Origin: a virus
DNA: 52,217 nucleotides
Virus record (IMG/VR): IMGVR_UViG_3300028400_000009
Location: 1 to 52,217 of that record
Reading direction: 5' to 3' (one strand)
Position 1 is the stretch's first letter, and every line of letters starts with the position of its first letter. Shown here in pieces: positions 39,129-48,066 of the stretch. The position numbers were made by a program, and so were the translations under genes. The notes under the pieces are model-generated. The model made no database searches. It was not told where the DNA came from and worked only from the letters and a program-made list of their open reading frames with translations.

Positions 39129-40510
39129 TATTGCTCCAATGCCAAAGCATCACTAATCGCTTTTTGCTTTTTCACACTATCAGAATTAACCAAATCAGCA
39201 TAAGTCTCATAATCATTATTTCCGTCCTTATCAACTTCAATATCAAGAGGTGCGTACTTGTCAACCGTCCTAATGTAATCAACATGGCGAATTAGTCCAG
39301 CCGCTACAGACTCCCTTAGTTCCTTTAAGAAATTATTATCTACAGGTCGCTCGATTAGTTTGACATTTATTTTGTATTCAACCTCTTCTTCGTTCTCGCC
39401 TATCATTTTAGCGCACGTTCTTAATGCGCTAGTAATAGCATGAGATACAATGTCAGTGACTTTATTTAGCTTTATTTGTTTTGATGATGTTTGTAGGTAA
39501 AGGTTTTCAGCAGACGCACGATTTGCGCCCTCTATGATAATCTCCATGCCTTGTTCTTTTGCTGACTGGAAATAATCAACCATTGCTTCCTTCACTACAT
39601 TCGCACCATCTGAACGCAGTTGTACTAATTCCGCATTTGAACCTTTATCAAGCACGACACCAGATAGATGACCGCCTTTTATAGCACTCACATCTGAATC
39701 TGTGTAGACAAACAACTTGCCACTTCCAAGAGTATCAACCATTGAAAAATAAATAGCTGATTGCCTAAAACCCTTTAATACTGTTTTTGCTGCCGCACCC
39801 AATGTGGCTTCTTCTTCAATATATGAAACTGGCAAGTAATCTAATTTTTCTTTGTTGTATAAAGTAGGGTGTAATTCATCCCCGTATGCTTCCCATTGTC
39901 CTGATTTTTCATTCTGCTTGTATCGTTGCCCGATAACATCGCCATCTGATATTTTTAGCTCAAGGCGAATATTTGTTTCTTTCTCGTCAATTAACGCTGT
40001 TTCACTTAATGCAAAATAATGATACTTACCTGCTGCCTCTTCATAATTTATTGTCTCTTGAGAATTGTATAGCGACAAAAAAGGCTTGCTGTCTTCTATA
40101 TCTGATACTATCGCGCTACGTCCTGATAACAATATATTATCTAGCAATTCTCTTGCGAAAATATCTAAGCTAGTGCCTTTCCTGTCTATATTCTCTTTCA
40201 GCCCCATCATTGAATCAGGGAGGCTGATTGTTGCATCTGATTTAAAAGCTATCCCCAACGCCTGATTTCTGCTGTCTTTGATTATATGTTCTGGCAAGTA
40301 AGACTGATATACTAATCGCTCAAATAACTCTTCATCCCATGTTCCATCATCTTTTTTGTATGTGTAAGGGATTAATAGGTAATCGTGAATTGAAGTATAG
40401 GACTTTAAACAAGCATTTTTAGTGTCATCCTCAGACATTAAATCGCGGATAAGCTTCTCGCGCTTCATCCACTTCTGATAATCTTTATGCTCTTTTTCGA
40501 TTTTTAACAT
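39128..40510 (-). CDS. Portal protein (DUF4055 type)
   Basis: 460 residues. ARELLDNILLSGRSAIVSDI, LGSGKLFVYTDSDVSAIKGG and EGANRASAENLYLQTSSKQI are segments of the DUF4055 portal proteins. Forms the vertex ring for DNA passage. Gene order terminase, portal, MuF supports it. Confidence 0.85.
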   Translation of the reverse strand: MLKIEKEHKDYQKWMKREKLIRDLMSEDDTKNACLKSYTSIHDYLLIPYTYKKDDGTWDEELFERLVYQSYLPEHIIKDSRNQALGIAFKSDATISLPDSMMGLKENIDRKGTSLDIFARELLDNILLSGRSAIVSDIEDSKPFLSLYNSQETINYEEAAGKYHYFALSETALIDEKETNIRLELKISDGDVIGQRYKQNEKSGQWEAYGDELHPTLYNKEKLDYLPVSYIEEEATLGAAAKTVLKGFRQSAIYFSMVDTLGSGKLFVYTDSDVSAIKGGHLSGVVLDKGSNAELVQLRSDGANVVKEAMVDYFQSAKEQGMEIIIEGANRASAENLYLQTSSKQIKLNKVTDIVSHAITSALRTCAKMIGENEEEVEYKINVKLIERPVDNNFLKELRESVAAGLIRHVDYIRTVDKYAPLDIEVDKDGNNDYETYADLVNSDSVKKQKAISDALALEQ

Positions 40511-41971
40511 TTAAAATCCTAATGCTTTTTGGTTTATATTTTGTGCTGGTTTCACTAAATCAGGCAACTCAAAATTAATAAAATCATTCATAGGGTCTAC
40601 TTGGTCATCGTGTTTATGTGAGTCATCTGGTTTAAACTTTGTCGCCTCAGTAATAATTCCATCACCAACCACACCAGTAGGAATATGAACCTCGCCTCTC
40701 ATTACATGAGGTGCAGCTTTTACAGCTCGCGCATACTTACCTTCTTTGCGCTGAATAGGATTAACCTTGAAGCTTTTCCCATCGCTATCAGATTCCAGCG
40801 CAAGCGATTGTATAAGCCCTACACCTGAATCTTTATCCTCAATATTAATAGGTATTATACACTTTCCAGTTAGTTTTTCACATTCCGCATAAAAATCAGT
40901 GAACTCACCCAATAAAAAAGGTATTTGAACCTTCTTACGCCACTGCTTTAAAAGATAGCCGTGATTATTAGTTGTTTTTGCCCATAACTGAAAAACAGAG
41001 TAGTCATTATACTTATTTGTTTTTGAAGCAGTATCACAATAAATAGATACGCTTTTTATATTTTCAGGGTATCCAGTATATCTTTTGAACCATTCACGTT
41101 CATAAACATCACCCTTAGCAGGTGTCGGCTCTTGTGAATACTGGATGCTATTCATTAATCCAAGTGCTTCACTATCGCTAAACTTGTAACCCCATAGCGA
41201 ACCTTCTGGTAAGTTATGATCTAAATATATGCCACCTTGCGTATACTCATAAGAATGATCAATATATGCAGGCAATACAAGATGATGCCATTCCTCGCCT
41301 GAGTTCTCTAAAAGCTCCCAAGTAAAATCCTCTTCATGGATTCGCTGCATTATAACGATTACAGGTACTTTAGAATGCGCTAATCTTGACTTAAAAGTAC
41401 CATGCCACCGCTGATTAATGAACTCGCGCCTAGTATCAGAATAAGCATCATCAGGCTTTAATGGGTCATCTATTACCAATGCTCCTGAAAACTTATAATC
41501 GCTATTAGTAAGCCCTGCACGGAATCCTGTTATAGCTCCCCCGCTAGGGCTCGCTAAAAATGAACCACCTGCGCCTGTTTGCCATAACCCCTTAGCCTTC
41601 GTGCCTTGTCGAAAATCAACATAAGGGTAAAGCATCTGATAATCTGGATGTGTTATTATTTGCTTTATCTTTGAACTATTGTCTTGTACTAGCTTATCTG
41701 AATAACTAGCATGGATGAAGCGTGACAACGGATTTATTGCAAATCCCCTCGCTACATAAGCCCATACAGCCCTTAGTGTTTTGCCATAACCTGGAGGGAT
41801 ATTAATTACAAGGCGATTTATCTCTCCTGTAAAAGTTCTATCAAGTGCTGAATTTATTATATTATCGAATGGAGTCTCTAAATATTCTGAACCATCTAAA
41901 ACTTGGGCGGAAAATCTGACAAAATACTTGTGCTGGCTGGCTAATTCTATTGATTCTCTGCTTAATGTCAC
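40511..41971 (-). CDS. Terminase large subunit
   Basis: 486 residues. Walker A IPPGYGKTL (near residue 57), the adenine-binding region before it, Walker B ALVIDDPLKP (near 165), the coupling motif around MQRIHEEDF, and a nuclease domain opening with SIYCDTASKTNKYNDYSV (Asp). It packages DNA into the procapsid. Followed within one base by the portal gene. Confidence 0.95.
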   Translation of the reverse strand: MTLSRESIELASQHKYFVRFSAQVLDGSEYLETPFDNIINSALDRTFTGEINRLVINIPPGYGKTLRAVWAYVARGFAINPLSRFIHASYSDKLVQDNSSKIKQIITHPDYQMLYPYVDFRQGTKAKGLWQTGAGGSFLASPSGGAITGFRAGLTNSDYKFSGALVIDDPLKPDDAYSDTRREFINQRWHGTFKSRLAHSKVPVIVIMQRIHEEDFTWELLENSGEEWHHLVLPAYIDHSYEYTQGGIYLDHNLPEGSLWGYKFSDSEALGLMNSIQYSQEPTPAKGDVYEREWFKRYTGYPENIKSVSIYCDTASKTNKYNDYSVFQLWAKTTNNHGYLLKQWRKKVQIPFLLGEFTDFYAECEKLTGKCIIPINIEDKDSGVGLIQSLALESDSDGKSFKVNPIQRKEGKYARAVKAAPHVMRGEVHIPTGVVGDGIITEATKFKPDDSHKHDDQVDPMNDFINFELPDLVKPAQNINQKALGF

Positions 41972-42030
41972 TTTTTTAAATGCCTATTAACTCAATAACT
42001 TAGTTACAAGTCCCCACGGGCGGGATAAAA

Positions 42031-42474
42031 CTATTTTTTTGATAAAATATCACCTACAATTTCATACTTGCCTTTATGCGTCATATCAACCTCTTTTTTC
42101 TTCGGTTTATCATACCCAATCATTGATGCTCGTCTTGATATAATATTTAGTGCTGATTGAACTGCCTGTAAGTCACCGGCTTGCGCGGCTTCTAGGACTG
42201 GCTGTAGCATAGTGTCCAACCTGCCCAAGTCCAATTTTAGTGCGAGCTTTGCGTTTTCCTTCGGGATATTCTTCATAGCCCGTTTAATCCAATGGGCTAT
42301 TTTCTGCTTATACATTTTTTCATCTGGATAGTCCTCACTCATAGCTTCGGCTATTTGATCGTAAGTATACCCAGCAATACGGTATTCTAAGGCTTCATTG
42401 CACTTTTTCTCCAGTGCTATATCCTTTGGTGTTGTTCTTATTTTTCTTCTATTATTTAGTTTCTTTTTTTTCAT
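42031..42474 (-). CDS. Terminase small subunit (probable)
   Basis: 147 residues from ATG at 42474; another ATG at 42492 adds PCFCV and lies in the hairpin at 42484-42502. Lys-rich start, then a helix-turn-helix (EYRIAGYTYDQIAEAMSEDY), a coiled coil and helix DTMLQPVLEAAQAGDLQAVQ, the pattern of TerS. Directly upstream of TerL. Confidence 0.75.
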   Translation of the reverse strand: MKKKKLNNRRKIRTTPKDIALEKKCNEALEYRIAGYTYDQIAEAMSEDYPDEKMYKQKIAHWIKRAMKNIPKENAKLALKLDLGRLDTMLQPVLEAAQAGDLQAVQSALNIISRRASMIGYDKPKKKEVDMTHKGKYEIVGDILSKK

Positions 42475-42479
42475 AACAC

Positions 42480-42502
42480 AAAAACAGGGCATTAAGCCCT
42501 GT
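42480..42502 (-). terminator. Terminator/attenuator before the small terminase gene
   Basis: ACAGGGC (42484-42490), loop ATTAA, GCCCTGT (42496-42502); on the minus strand TTTTTGTG follows. It lies between the 28-residue gene and the terminase start, so some early transcripts probably stop here. Confidence 0.65.
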
Positions 42503-42529
42503 GTTATTTTACCTTTGGTTGTTTTCTAG

Positions 42530-42616
42530 TTAGCTTCCAGATGTGCTGCCACCTCTAGCTCTCCGACCTATAGCTCTACGACCTGTGCCAAATACGGTTC
42601 TTGCTCTACCAAACAT
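42530..42616 (-). CDS. 28-residue Arg/Gly-rich peptide
   Basis: ATG with AAAGGAG upstream. Reads FGRARTVFGTGRRAIGRRAR followed by GGSTSGS; very basic, probably RNA or DNA binding. Sits before the terminase attenuator, so it might affect transcription there. Confidence 0.5.
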   Translation of the reverse strand: MFGRARTVFGTGRRAIGRRARGGSTSGS

Positions 42617-42629
42617 TTTAAATGCTCCT

Positions 42630-43070
42630 TTATGTTAATTCCAACAATTTTTTATCAATCCTTGATGATGTATTATATTTAATATCCACCTCTGGAATAT
42701 CAATGCCTAGCTTTTTAGCTACATACCAACCATCAAGGTATTTATCACCATGCTCAAACCATTCTACAGCTTTCAAAAATGCTTCTTTCTGCTCTCTTGA
42801 CTGAAAACAGACAGCAAACCAAAACTCTGAATCAGTTGCTAATCTGAATCGTTCTCGTTCTGCTTTGTCACGTTCTTTGAAGGCTTTTAGCACTGCTGAA
42901 TCACCAGCGGCACTATCGGTCTCTGCATTACCTGTTAGTTTAACACTATCCAACGGATTTTTCACTTTTTTCACTTTTTTAGCCTTTCTTTTTATTTTTC
43001 TGTTTCTATTGTTTAATTTAGCTTGAATTAAATCAGGTTTTTTTATCTTTCTCTTTACTGGTTTTTTCAT
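42630..43070 (-). CDS. Hypothetical basic protein
   Basis: 146 residues. Residues 1-40 are extremely Lys/Arg-rich (RKIKRKAKKVKKVKNP), residues 60-90 acidic/helical, and a globular end FAVCFQSREQKEAFLKAVEW with GDKYLDGWYVAKKLGI. Likely nucleic-acid binding. Overlaps the PAPS-reductase-like gene by 4 bases. Confidence 0.7.
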   Translation of the reverse strand: MKKPVKRKIKKPDLIQAKLNNRNRKIKRKAKKVKKVKNPLDSVKLTGNAETDSAAGDSAVLKAFKERDKAERERFRLATDSEFWFAVCFQSREQKEAFLKAVEWFEHGDKYLDGWYVAKKLGIDIPEVDIKYNTSSRIDKKLLELT

Positions 43071-43792
43071 GCTGTAAGTCCTCGTTTTTTAGCGGCTTCA
43101 TACCTGAATATTTCCATATCTGCGAGCGGAAACCATTCTAGTATTTTTTCGTAATCTTTTGGGAAGTTGATCTTAATGTTGTATAAAAATCGTAAATCTA
43201 TCCCGTCGAATGTCCTTGAGAAATATTTATAATCAACTGGTAATCGTATTTTTGCCTTTTTGATTTCAGTGATTAACCTTTCTTTGTTCCAGTCCCAAAC
43301 AGGGTGGTATTTATGAGCATTTGCAGTAATAGGACCGTATTTTTTAATTACTGTCCGTCTCATTGGTGAATCAGCAGCACGGACACCTGTTGCATACATG
43401 ATGTTATCAGGTAGGTCATAATCATCTATTAGAGCCTGTCTAATGTCCATATAGTTTATTTTAGGTAGCTTCATTGCCTCGATTATTTCACAGCGTTGAG
43501 GAGGCTGATAGACCATTTCATTGAGCATTTTATAAAAATTAGGTGCTGGTAATCTAATTATATGAGTGCCTAGAATTTTCTCATGATATTCTAGCTCTTT
43601 TTCCACAAATTCTAAGCCCGGCACTAAGTACAAATAGAATGGGGTAATTTCCTCAAAATGGTCTCGAATGCCCAGCCATGCACAAATTGAGTCCTTACCG
43701 AGCGAGTAAGAAATTAGAGTCTGTTTTGAGCCCTGTATCTCTTTTACTTTATTTATTAGCTCCAACCCCTTTGGCTGATCAATTCCTTTCAT
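43067..43792 (-). CDS. PAPS-reductase-like adenosine nucleotide alpha hydrolase
   Basis: 241 residues from ATG at 43792, which overlaps the previous stop; the longer start at 43816 is out of that coupling. PP-loop SYSLGKDSICAWLGI near residue 30, then YATGVRAADSPMRR and HPVWDWNKERLITEI, the layout of phage phosphoadenosine phosphosulfate reductase relatives. Such genes are often near packaging genes, and possible roles include sulfur transfer to DNA or RNA or nucleotide chemistry. No Fe-S motif is seen. Confidence 0.8.
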   Translation of the reverse strand: MKGIDQPKGLELINKVKEIQGSKQTLISYSLGKDSICAWLGIRDHFEEITPFYLYLVPGLEFVEKELEYHEKILGTHIIRLPAPNFYKMLNEMVYQPPQRCEIIEAMKLPKINYMDIRQALIDDYDLPDNIMYATGVRAADSPMRRTVIKKYGPITANAHKYHPVWDWNKERLITEIKKAKIRLPVDYKYFSRTFDGIDLRFLYNIKINFPKDYEKILEWFPLADMEIFRYEAAKKRGLTA

Positions 43793-43962
43793 GTTGAAAA
43801 CCTCTTTATCAGCCAATCATTAAGCATTGATTCAATTTCCTTTTTATCTTCTTTTGTTAGTTTGTGCTTTTTAGAGTAGTAAACCCCTCTAAGCTCTTTT
43901 AATCCACCAGCAAGCTTTCTATCCCTGTATGCTTGCTGTATCTCTGCGTTAGTTAGTGCCAT
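43789..43962 (-). CDS. 57-residue helical protein
   Basis: ATG at 43962, ATGA overlap with the PAPS-like gene. TNAEIQQAYRDRKLAGGLKE and KEIESMLNDWLIKR are helices of the kind found in short phage partners of PAPS-reductase-like genes. Function unknown. Confidence 0.65.
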   Translation of the reverse strand: MALTNAEIQQAYRDRKLAGGLKELRGVYYSKKHKLTKEDKKEIESMLNDWLIKRFST

Positions 43963-43964
43963 TT

Positions 43965-44243
43965 TTACATGCTCCTTGATTTATTTATTTTAATTAAATT
44001 ATCAATAAAAGCGGTTTTCCCTTCCCTTTTATCTTTGCTTGTGAGTTTATACATGCTTATATACAGCTCATATCTCGACATGGCATTTCCACTCGTCATG
44101 CTACGGTAATCTGAAATCCAGCCTTTTGATTTCATTAGTTTAATATAATCGTCAAGTTTTTTATTTACTCTGATTTCTGCTGTTTCTTTAAAATTACACC
44201 AGCCATCATTTGCCACAGTTAATCTTTTCCTTATATGTTGCAT
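43965..44243 (-). CDS. Hypothetical protein
   Basis: 92 residues. Basic helices (KLDDYIKLMKSKGWISDY, ELYISMYKLTSKDKREGKT). Two bases before the next gene's start. Function unknown. Confidence 0.6.
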   Translation of the reverse strand: MQHIRKRLTVANDGWCNFKETAEIRVNKKLDDYIKLMKSKGWISDYRSMTSGNAMSRYELYISMYKLTSKDKREGKTAFIDNLIKINKSRSM

Positions 44244-44252
44244 TACTATCTC

Positions 44253-44492
44253 CTATGCTTTTGTAAGTGTTATTGTGTTTTCATTGCCCATATTCCAGTC
44301 TGAAATATTTTCAGAATCAGAACCATCTGGCTGCCAATGTATAGAAGATACACCATTGTTTTCTAGCCATCCGTAAAGTTCTCCTGCTATTTCTTCACTC
44401 ATAACTAAAAGTATTTCATCTGTCTTTAACTCGTATGATGTAGCTCTTACATTTTTTGCTTCTTTTTCGTTTTTTGATATTAAAGTAGTCAT
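44253..44492 (-). CDS. Hypothetical acidic protein
   Basis: 79 residues. Acidic and Asn-rich (LLVMSEEIAGELYGWLENNG, HWQPDGSDSENISDW). First gene after promoter 44534-44561, so early and regulated. No family. Confidence 0.6.
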   Translation of the reverse strand: MTTLISKNEKEAKNVRATSYELKTDEILLVMSEEIAGELYGWLENNGVSSIHWQPDGSDSENISDWNMGNENTITLTKA

Positions 44493-44533
44493 TTCCCTTA
44501 CCTCTGTTTGGTTTATCTCTTAACTTGCAAACA

Positions 44534-44561
44534 AGTATACATTGGTTATGCGTAATTGCAA
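44534..44561 (-). promoter_or_regulatory. Promoter with TTACGCATAA in the spacer
   Basis: Minus strand TTGCAA (44561-44556), 16 bases, TATACT (44539-44534). The spacer contains TTACGCATAA (44555-44546). The same ten bases lie in the spacer of the next promoter upstream. Confidence 0.7.
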
Positions 44562-44579
44562 AGAGTTATTTTACTTTAT

Positions 44580-44816
44580 TTAGTATCCAGTAGATGCAAG
44601 CATCCCTTTGGCTAAATGTTTTAAGTAATGAAACACGTCACCATTTAGAAAATCAATCTTTACTAATGTTTTTCTTATTGTCTCGTGGTATTCAGGAATA
44701 CTAGATATAAAATCAACAAGCATTTCATAAGTTAAACCATAATGCCCTTCTATTTCTATCTCGGCATCAAGCGACTTCCCTTTCTCTTCGATTAGTTTTG
44801 TTAAATAAGCTTTCAT
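44580..44816 (-). CDS. Hypothetical protein
   Basis: 78 residues from ATG at 44816 (an in-frame start at 44861 is in the promoter). Helical (AYLTKLIEEKGKSLDAEIEI, LVDFISSIPEYHETIRKTL). Function unknown. Confidence 0.6.
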   Translation of the reverse strand: MKAYLTKLIEEKGKSLDAEIEIEGHYGLTYEMLVDFISSIPEYHETIRKTLVKIDFLNGDVFHYLKHLAKGMLASTGY

Positions 44817-44849
44817 TTTAGTTTCCTTGTTTGTCTGTGTATGGGGTGT

Positions 44850-44877
44850 ATTATATATCATTATGCGTAACTGTCAA
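44850..44877 (-). promoter_or_regulatory. Second promoter with TTACGCATAA
   Basis: Minus strand TTGACA (44877-44872), 16 bases, TATAAT (44855-44850). TTACGCATAA at 44870-44861 shares position with the other promoter to within one base. One regulator probably binds both. Confidence 0.7.
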
Positions 44878-44920
44878 GGATTATTTTAATTTAATTTTTA
44901 CCTATCCATTAACGAGTTCT

Positions 44921-45326
44921 TCAATCACCCCACTCTATGTCCTCAGCAACTTTATAGGCATTTGTAGCAATGATTACTTTTTGCAGATTACTGAATGAAC
45001 TCCATGCTTTTTGTAGCTCACTAGAAATAAAGTCTCTCCAATCATACAACTCTTTTTTATTATCCCAATCTGGATTTTCCCAATCTGACGGAGTGCGAGA
45101 AAATAGAATATTAAGCTTTTCTATTTCGTCTTCTAAGTAATCGGTATCAAACTCACTAAACAGAACCCTCCGTTCTGAATTAGATGCTTTATCCAGGAAT
45201 GAATAGCTTTTCCTTATAAGTCTGCTCTACTAATTTCTTAATACCATCAGGCGTTAGATTCGCGCCCTTAGTGAGCCAGTGCGGATTTTTATCCGTGCAC
45301 TTATACCATAGTTCAATTTTTGTCAT
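44921..45326 (-). pseudogene. Frameshifted gene of unknown function
   Basis: The first part (45189-45326, 45 codons; KIELWYKCTDKNPHWLTKGA, NLTPDGIKKLVEQTYKEK) ends in a stop. From about 45205 the +1 frame continues as clearly coding sequence with no own start (DKASNSERRVLFSEF, LNILFSRTPSDWENPDW, QKAWSSFSNLQKVIIATNAY) to 44921. One base gained or lost near AAGGAAAAGC would fuse them. So either an inactivated gene, a sequencing error, or a programmed +1 shift. Confidence 0.6.
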
Positions 45327-45398
45327 ATCTCTATCCTTATTTAACTACCTGAATTATAGCACATTATTGCGATTGACGTGATGCGATTAACATAAGAA

Positions 45399-45545
45399 TT
45401 AATACAAATCTAAAACTTTCTTTGAATACAATCTATCAAACTCTCTATGATTCATTTTTGATAGCACCCAACCACCAAACCTTTTCACATAGATCGCCTT
45501 ATTAGTGAATTTATACGTTTTACCTTTGTGTTGTAGCTTTTTCAT
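45399..45545 (-). CDS. 48-residue basic protein
   Basis: ATG with AGAGAAG upstream, overlapping the end of the next gene upstream. KLQHKGKTYKFTNKAIYVKR then FGGWVLSKMNHREFDRLYSK. Basic, beta then helix; function unknown. The 45327-45398 gap has a TATAAT (45358-45353) for the frameshifted gene and two AATCGCA repeats. Confidence 0.65.
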   Translation of the reverse strand: MKKLQHKGKTYKFTNKAIYVKRFGGWVLSKMNHREFDRLYSKKVLDLY

Positions 45546-45672
45546 CGCTTCTCTGTCCGATTAGCTTAATCATTTCTGATAGTGCAGCTTTTCGTTCTTT
45601 GTTACTAACATTAATATTGCATACTTTATCGCATAATACGTTTATGCGCCTTTCTCTTATTCGCTCGTTCAT
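45520..45672 (-). CDS. 50-residue helical protein
   Basis: Starts by ATGA overlap with the gene at 45669. NERIRERRINVLCDKVCN, then NKERKAALSEMIKLIGQR: two charged helices. Function unknown. Its stop lies within the start of the next gene. Confidence 0.65.
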   Translation of the reverse strand: MNERIRERRINVLCDKVCNINVSNKERKAALSEMIKLIGQRSDEKATTQR

Positions 45673-45869
45673 GTTCCCCATTCCTCTATTATTTTATTTG
45701 CCATCTCAAAGCTCCATTGGTATTCGCTACAAACATCAGGAATAATTGTGCAATTATTTGAGCAATATATACATCTAACATCTGTTGGGAAATGCTCGCG
45801 GTAACCACCAATCATTGGTACACCTTTCGTCATGTATTCTTGAAGTAATGCCATATATTCTGGTTTCAT
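45669..45869 (-). CDS. Hypothetical Cys-rich protein
   Basis: 66 residues. VRCIYCSNNCTIIPDVC (four Cys) suggests a zinc or Fe-S site; the rest is helical. ATGA overlap with both the DnaB gene and the 50-residue gene. Being in the helicase operon, it may act in replication. Confidence 0.65.
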   Translation of the reverse strand: MKPEYMALLQEYMTKGVPMIGGYREHFPTDVRCIYCSNNCTIIPDVCSEYQWSFEMANKIIEEWGT

Positions 45870-47239
45870 TGAAAACTCACTCTTTTGGGTTTTTTAGGCT
45901 CGTTAAACTCCATCAGTGAGTTTATATACTGATTTTTCGCGCCTTCCTCAATATCAACAAAATCCATTCTGTTTTTTCTGAAACAAACTATTTGCTTTGA
46001 TGTTTCACCATTCCTGAATTTATCAATTATTATTTCTGCAACGCCATGAGCGGCTTGAACATCTGGAAAATAAACCTCATGTCTGTATAAAAGGATTATC
46101 AAATCTGCATCATTCTCGAATTGACTAGCCCAACTTAGATTTGCCTTGGTTGGTCTTTTATCTTTTTGCTTGTCAACTTCTCGCTGTATTTGGCTTAGTC
46201 CTATAATTGGAATATTAAGCTCTTTTGCTAATGACTTGCACTCTGAAGATATGGTCATTGCCTCCTGGATTTTTTCCATAGTTCGCCCGCCTCTATTAAC
46301 CCGTAGGTTTTGAAGGTAATCAATCCAGACACCTCCGCTCATATCATTATTTTGCGCCCACGTTCTTATTTGATTCTTGATTACATCCCAATCATTAGTC
46401 CAGTCATTTATCAAGACTCGTTTTCTTTCTTCATTGCTTACTTGCTGCAACCCTTGAGCTATTCTTGCCCACTCGCTTTCTTCTGCTTTTCCGTTTCTAA
46501 TTTTTTTAAGATCAATTCCTGAATGGCTTGCTATGTGCCTCATGCCTAATTGCATATCTGGCATTTCAGTGGAAATAATACCCGTGAACCTTCCATCTTT
46601 TACTGTGTTCTGCATACATGATAAACAGAAAGCAGTTTTACCCATCGCTGATCTAGCACCAACAACAATAAAGTCAGTTTTCTGAAAGCCGCCCGTTTCA
46701 TTGTCTAAAACTGAAAGCCCTGTTTTTGCACCAGTTGGAGAATGAACATCCATGTATACGCCTAGCTGGTCTACGGCTTTCTTAACTCCTTCATTGAGGT
46801 TTGTACTCTTTCTTGATGCTGTGCTACTCGTTGCCTCCAATAAAGCCTGTATAGCCTCACTAGCACTATTTGGATTCCTTAATAAATCCTCTGCAATTTC
46901 CAAAACCTTAACTTGTACGCCATGTTTTTTAATATTTGTAACGGCGTTTTCAATAGTTCGTTTATCTGTTTTGAAAAGCCTGTAATCATTAGCAAATAGA
47001 TTGAGCCTTGTTTTCCAATCTATAGCCGAGCAAGGTATATTTTTCTGGTTCAACATATCTGCAATAGTAAGAATGTTTGCTGGTTGTCCAGATGTTTCTA
47101 ATTGCTCCGCTGAAAGCCATATTTGTTGGTTTTCTTCATTCTTAAAATCAACCGCGCTTAATCCTATCTGTGAAGCACTAGCCCTTGAGCTAAGAACTAA
47201 TGCAATCAGGTAATTTTCATAATCAGATGTGTTTTGCAT
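45866..47239 (-). CDS. dnaB: Replicative DNA helicase (DnaB type)
   Basis: 457 residues. N-terminal DnaB domain (YENYLIALVLSSRASASQIG), Walker A VGARSAMGKTAFC (near residue 205), Walker B GGVWIDYLQNLRV, then GLSQIQREVDKQKDKRPTKA and the ADLIILLYRHE strand. Unwinds DNA at the phage origin, loaded by the O-like product directly upstream (1-base overlap). Confidence 0.95.
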   Translation of the reverse strand: MQNTSDYENYLIALVLSSRASASQIGLSAVDFKNEENQQIWLSAEQLETSGQPANILTIADMLNQKNIPCSAIDWKTRLNLFANDYRLFKTDKRTIENAVTNIKKHGVQVKVLEIAEDLLRNPNSASEAIQALLEATSSTASRKSTNLNEGVKKAVDQLGVYMDVHSPTGAKTGLSVLDNETGGFQKTDFIVVGARSAMGKTAFCLSCMQNTVKDGRFTGIISTEMPDMQLGMRHIASHSGIDLKKIRNGKAEESEWARIAQGLQQVSNEERKRVLINDWTNDWDVIKNQIRTWAQNNDMSGGVWIDYLQNLRVNRGGRTMEKIQEAMTISSECKSLAKELNIPIIGLSQIQREVDKQKDKRPTKANLSWASQFENDADLIILLYRHEVYFPDVQAAHGVAEIIIDKFRNGETSKQIVCFRKNRMDFVDIEEGAKNQYINSLMEFNEPKKPKRVSFQ

Positions 47240-48066
47240 TACGCCACCTCTCTATGGTATTTGCCTTCATAAATTTTTGCGAAATTGTTAGGTCTTGATA
47301 GCCATTCAAGATCAGGCAAGAAAGGTGGTTTATCATCTGTACCCTCTGTTTTACCTGTCAGAAATCTTGATTCTGATATGTAAGTGAAATACTTTTCCCA
47401 ACTCTCCAATGATGGCAAATCTTCAATCCACCGTTGTTTTATGTATCCCTTCCTTGTTGCTGTTAGCTTTCTTAGCTCTGGATTGTTTGGCAAGATAGAG
47501 TGATATAAAGATATTATTCTTTTGAATGGAACTTGAGTTTTTTGTTTAGTTTTTGTTTTAACTTCAACATCTACATCACCATGTAGATTATCATTAGTAG
47601 TATTATTATATATAGTAGTATTATATGTCGGATTTATTTCCGAGTTATTTTCGGATTTATTTCCGAGTTTTGTCGGATTTATTTCCGAGTTCGGATTTAT
47701 TTCCGACATAGTAGCCTCACTTAATTCGGATTTATTTCCGACATAGTAGCTTTTCCCCTTTTCGGTTAGTTTCATACAGTCCTTTTTCCCTACTTTTATA
47801 TGCTTTATAACGCCTAATTTATCCAGCGCTTTTAGATGCCTGTATATTGTGTCTGGCTTTAACCCTAATATTGGAAGTTGTTCAGATATTTTTTGCCTTG
47901 CGACCCAGTAGTAAATATCGTTATCTACTATAATTGCCTCAGCCCATGTGTTTGCATGGGCTAATAAGTCAAAGATTATAGCTTGATTTATATTTGTTAT
48001 GCCTAGACGTAAGCATTCACGCTGACCAACGTATAAAGTAAATTTGAAGTTATTATGCTGTGACAT
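47239..48066 (-). CDS. O-like replication initiator
   Basis: 275 residues. A winged-helix start (NFKFTLYVGQRECLRLGITN, then QKISEQLPILGLKPDTIYRH), a repetitive middle (SEINP and GNKSE blocks), then a basic domain for helicase contact (TRKGYIKQRWIEDLPSLESW). In lambda, O binds iterons inside its own gene and recruits the helicase. The same plan is visible here: the iterons produce the amino-acid repeats. Read from the structured leader at 48067-48231, AAAGGGGC before ATG. Confidence 0.85.
   Translation of the reverse strand: MSQHNNFKFTLYVGQRECLRLGITNINQAIIFDLLAHANTWAEAIIVDNDIYYWVARQKISEQLPILGLKPDTIYRHLKALDKLGVIKHIKVGKKDCMKLTEKGKSYYVGNKSELSEATMSEINPNSEINPTKLGNKSENNSEINPTYNTTIYNNTTNDNLHGDVDVEVKTKTKQKTQVPFKRIISLYHSILPNNPELRKLTATRKGYIKQRWIEDLPSLESWEKYFTYISESRFLTGKTEGTDDKPPFLPDLEWLSRPNNFAKIYEGKYHREVA
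47587..47741. other. Probable replication origin: five iterons and an AT-rich tract
   Basis: TCGGATTTATTTCCGA, a 16-bp imperfect palindrome, occurs at 47628, 47651, 47673, 47691 and 47726. Beside them 47587-47627 is almost pure A/T with TATTATTATATATAG, a natural unwinding element. Iterons next to an AT-rich element inside an initiator gene is the lambda-type origin. Confidence 0.85.
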
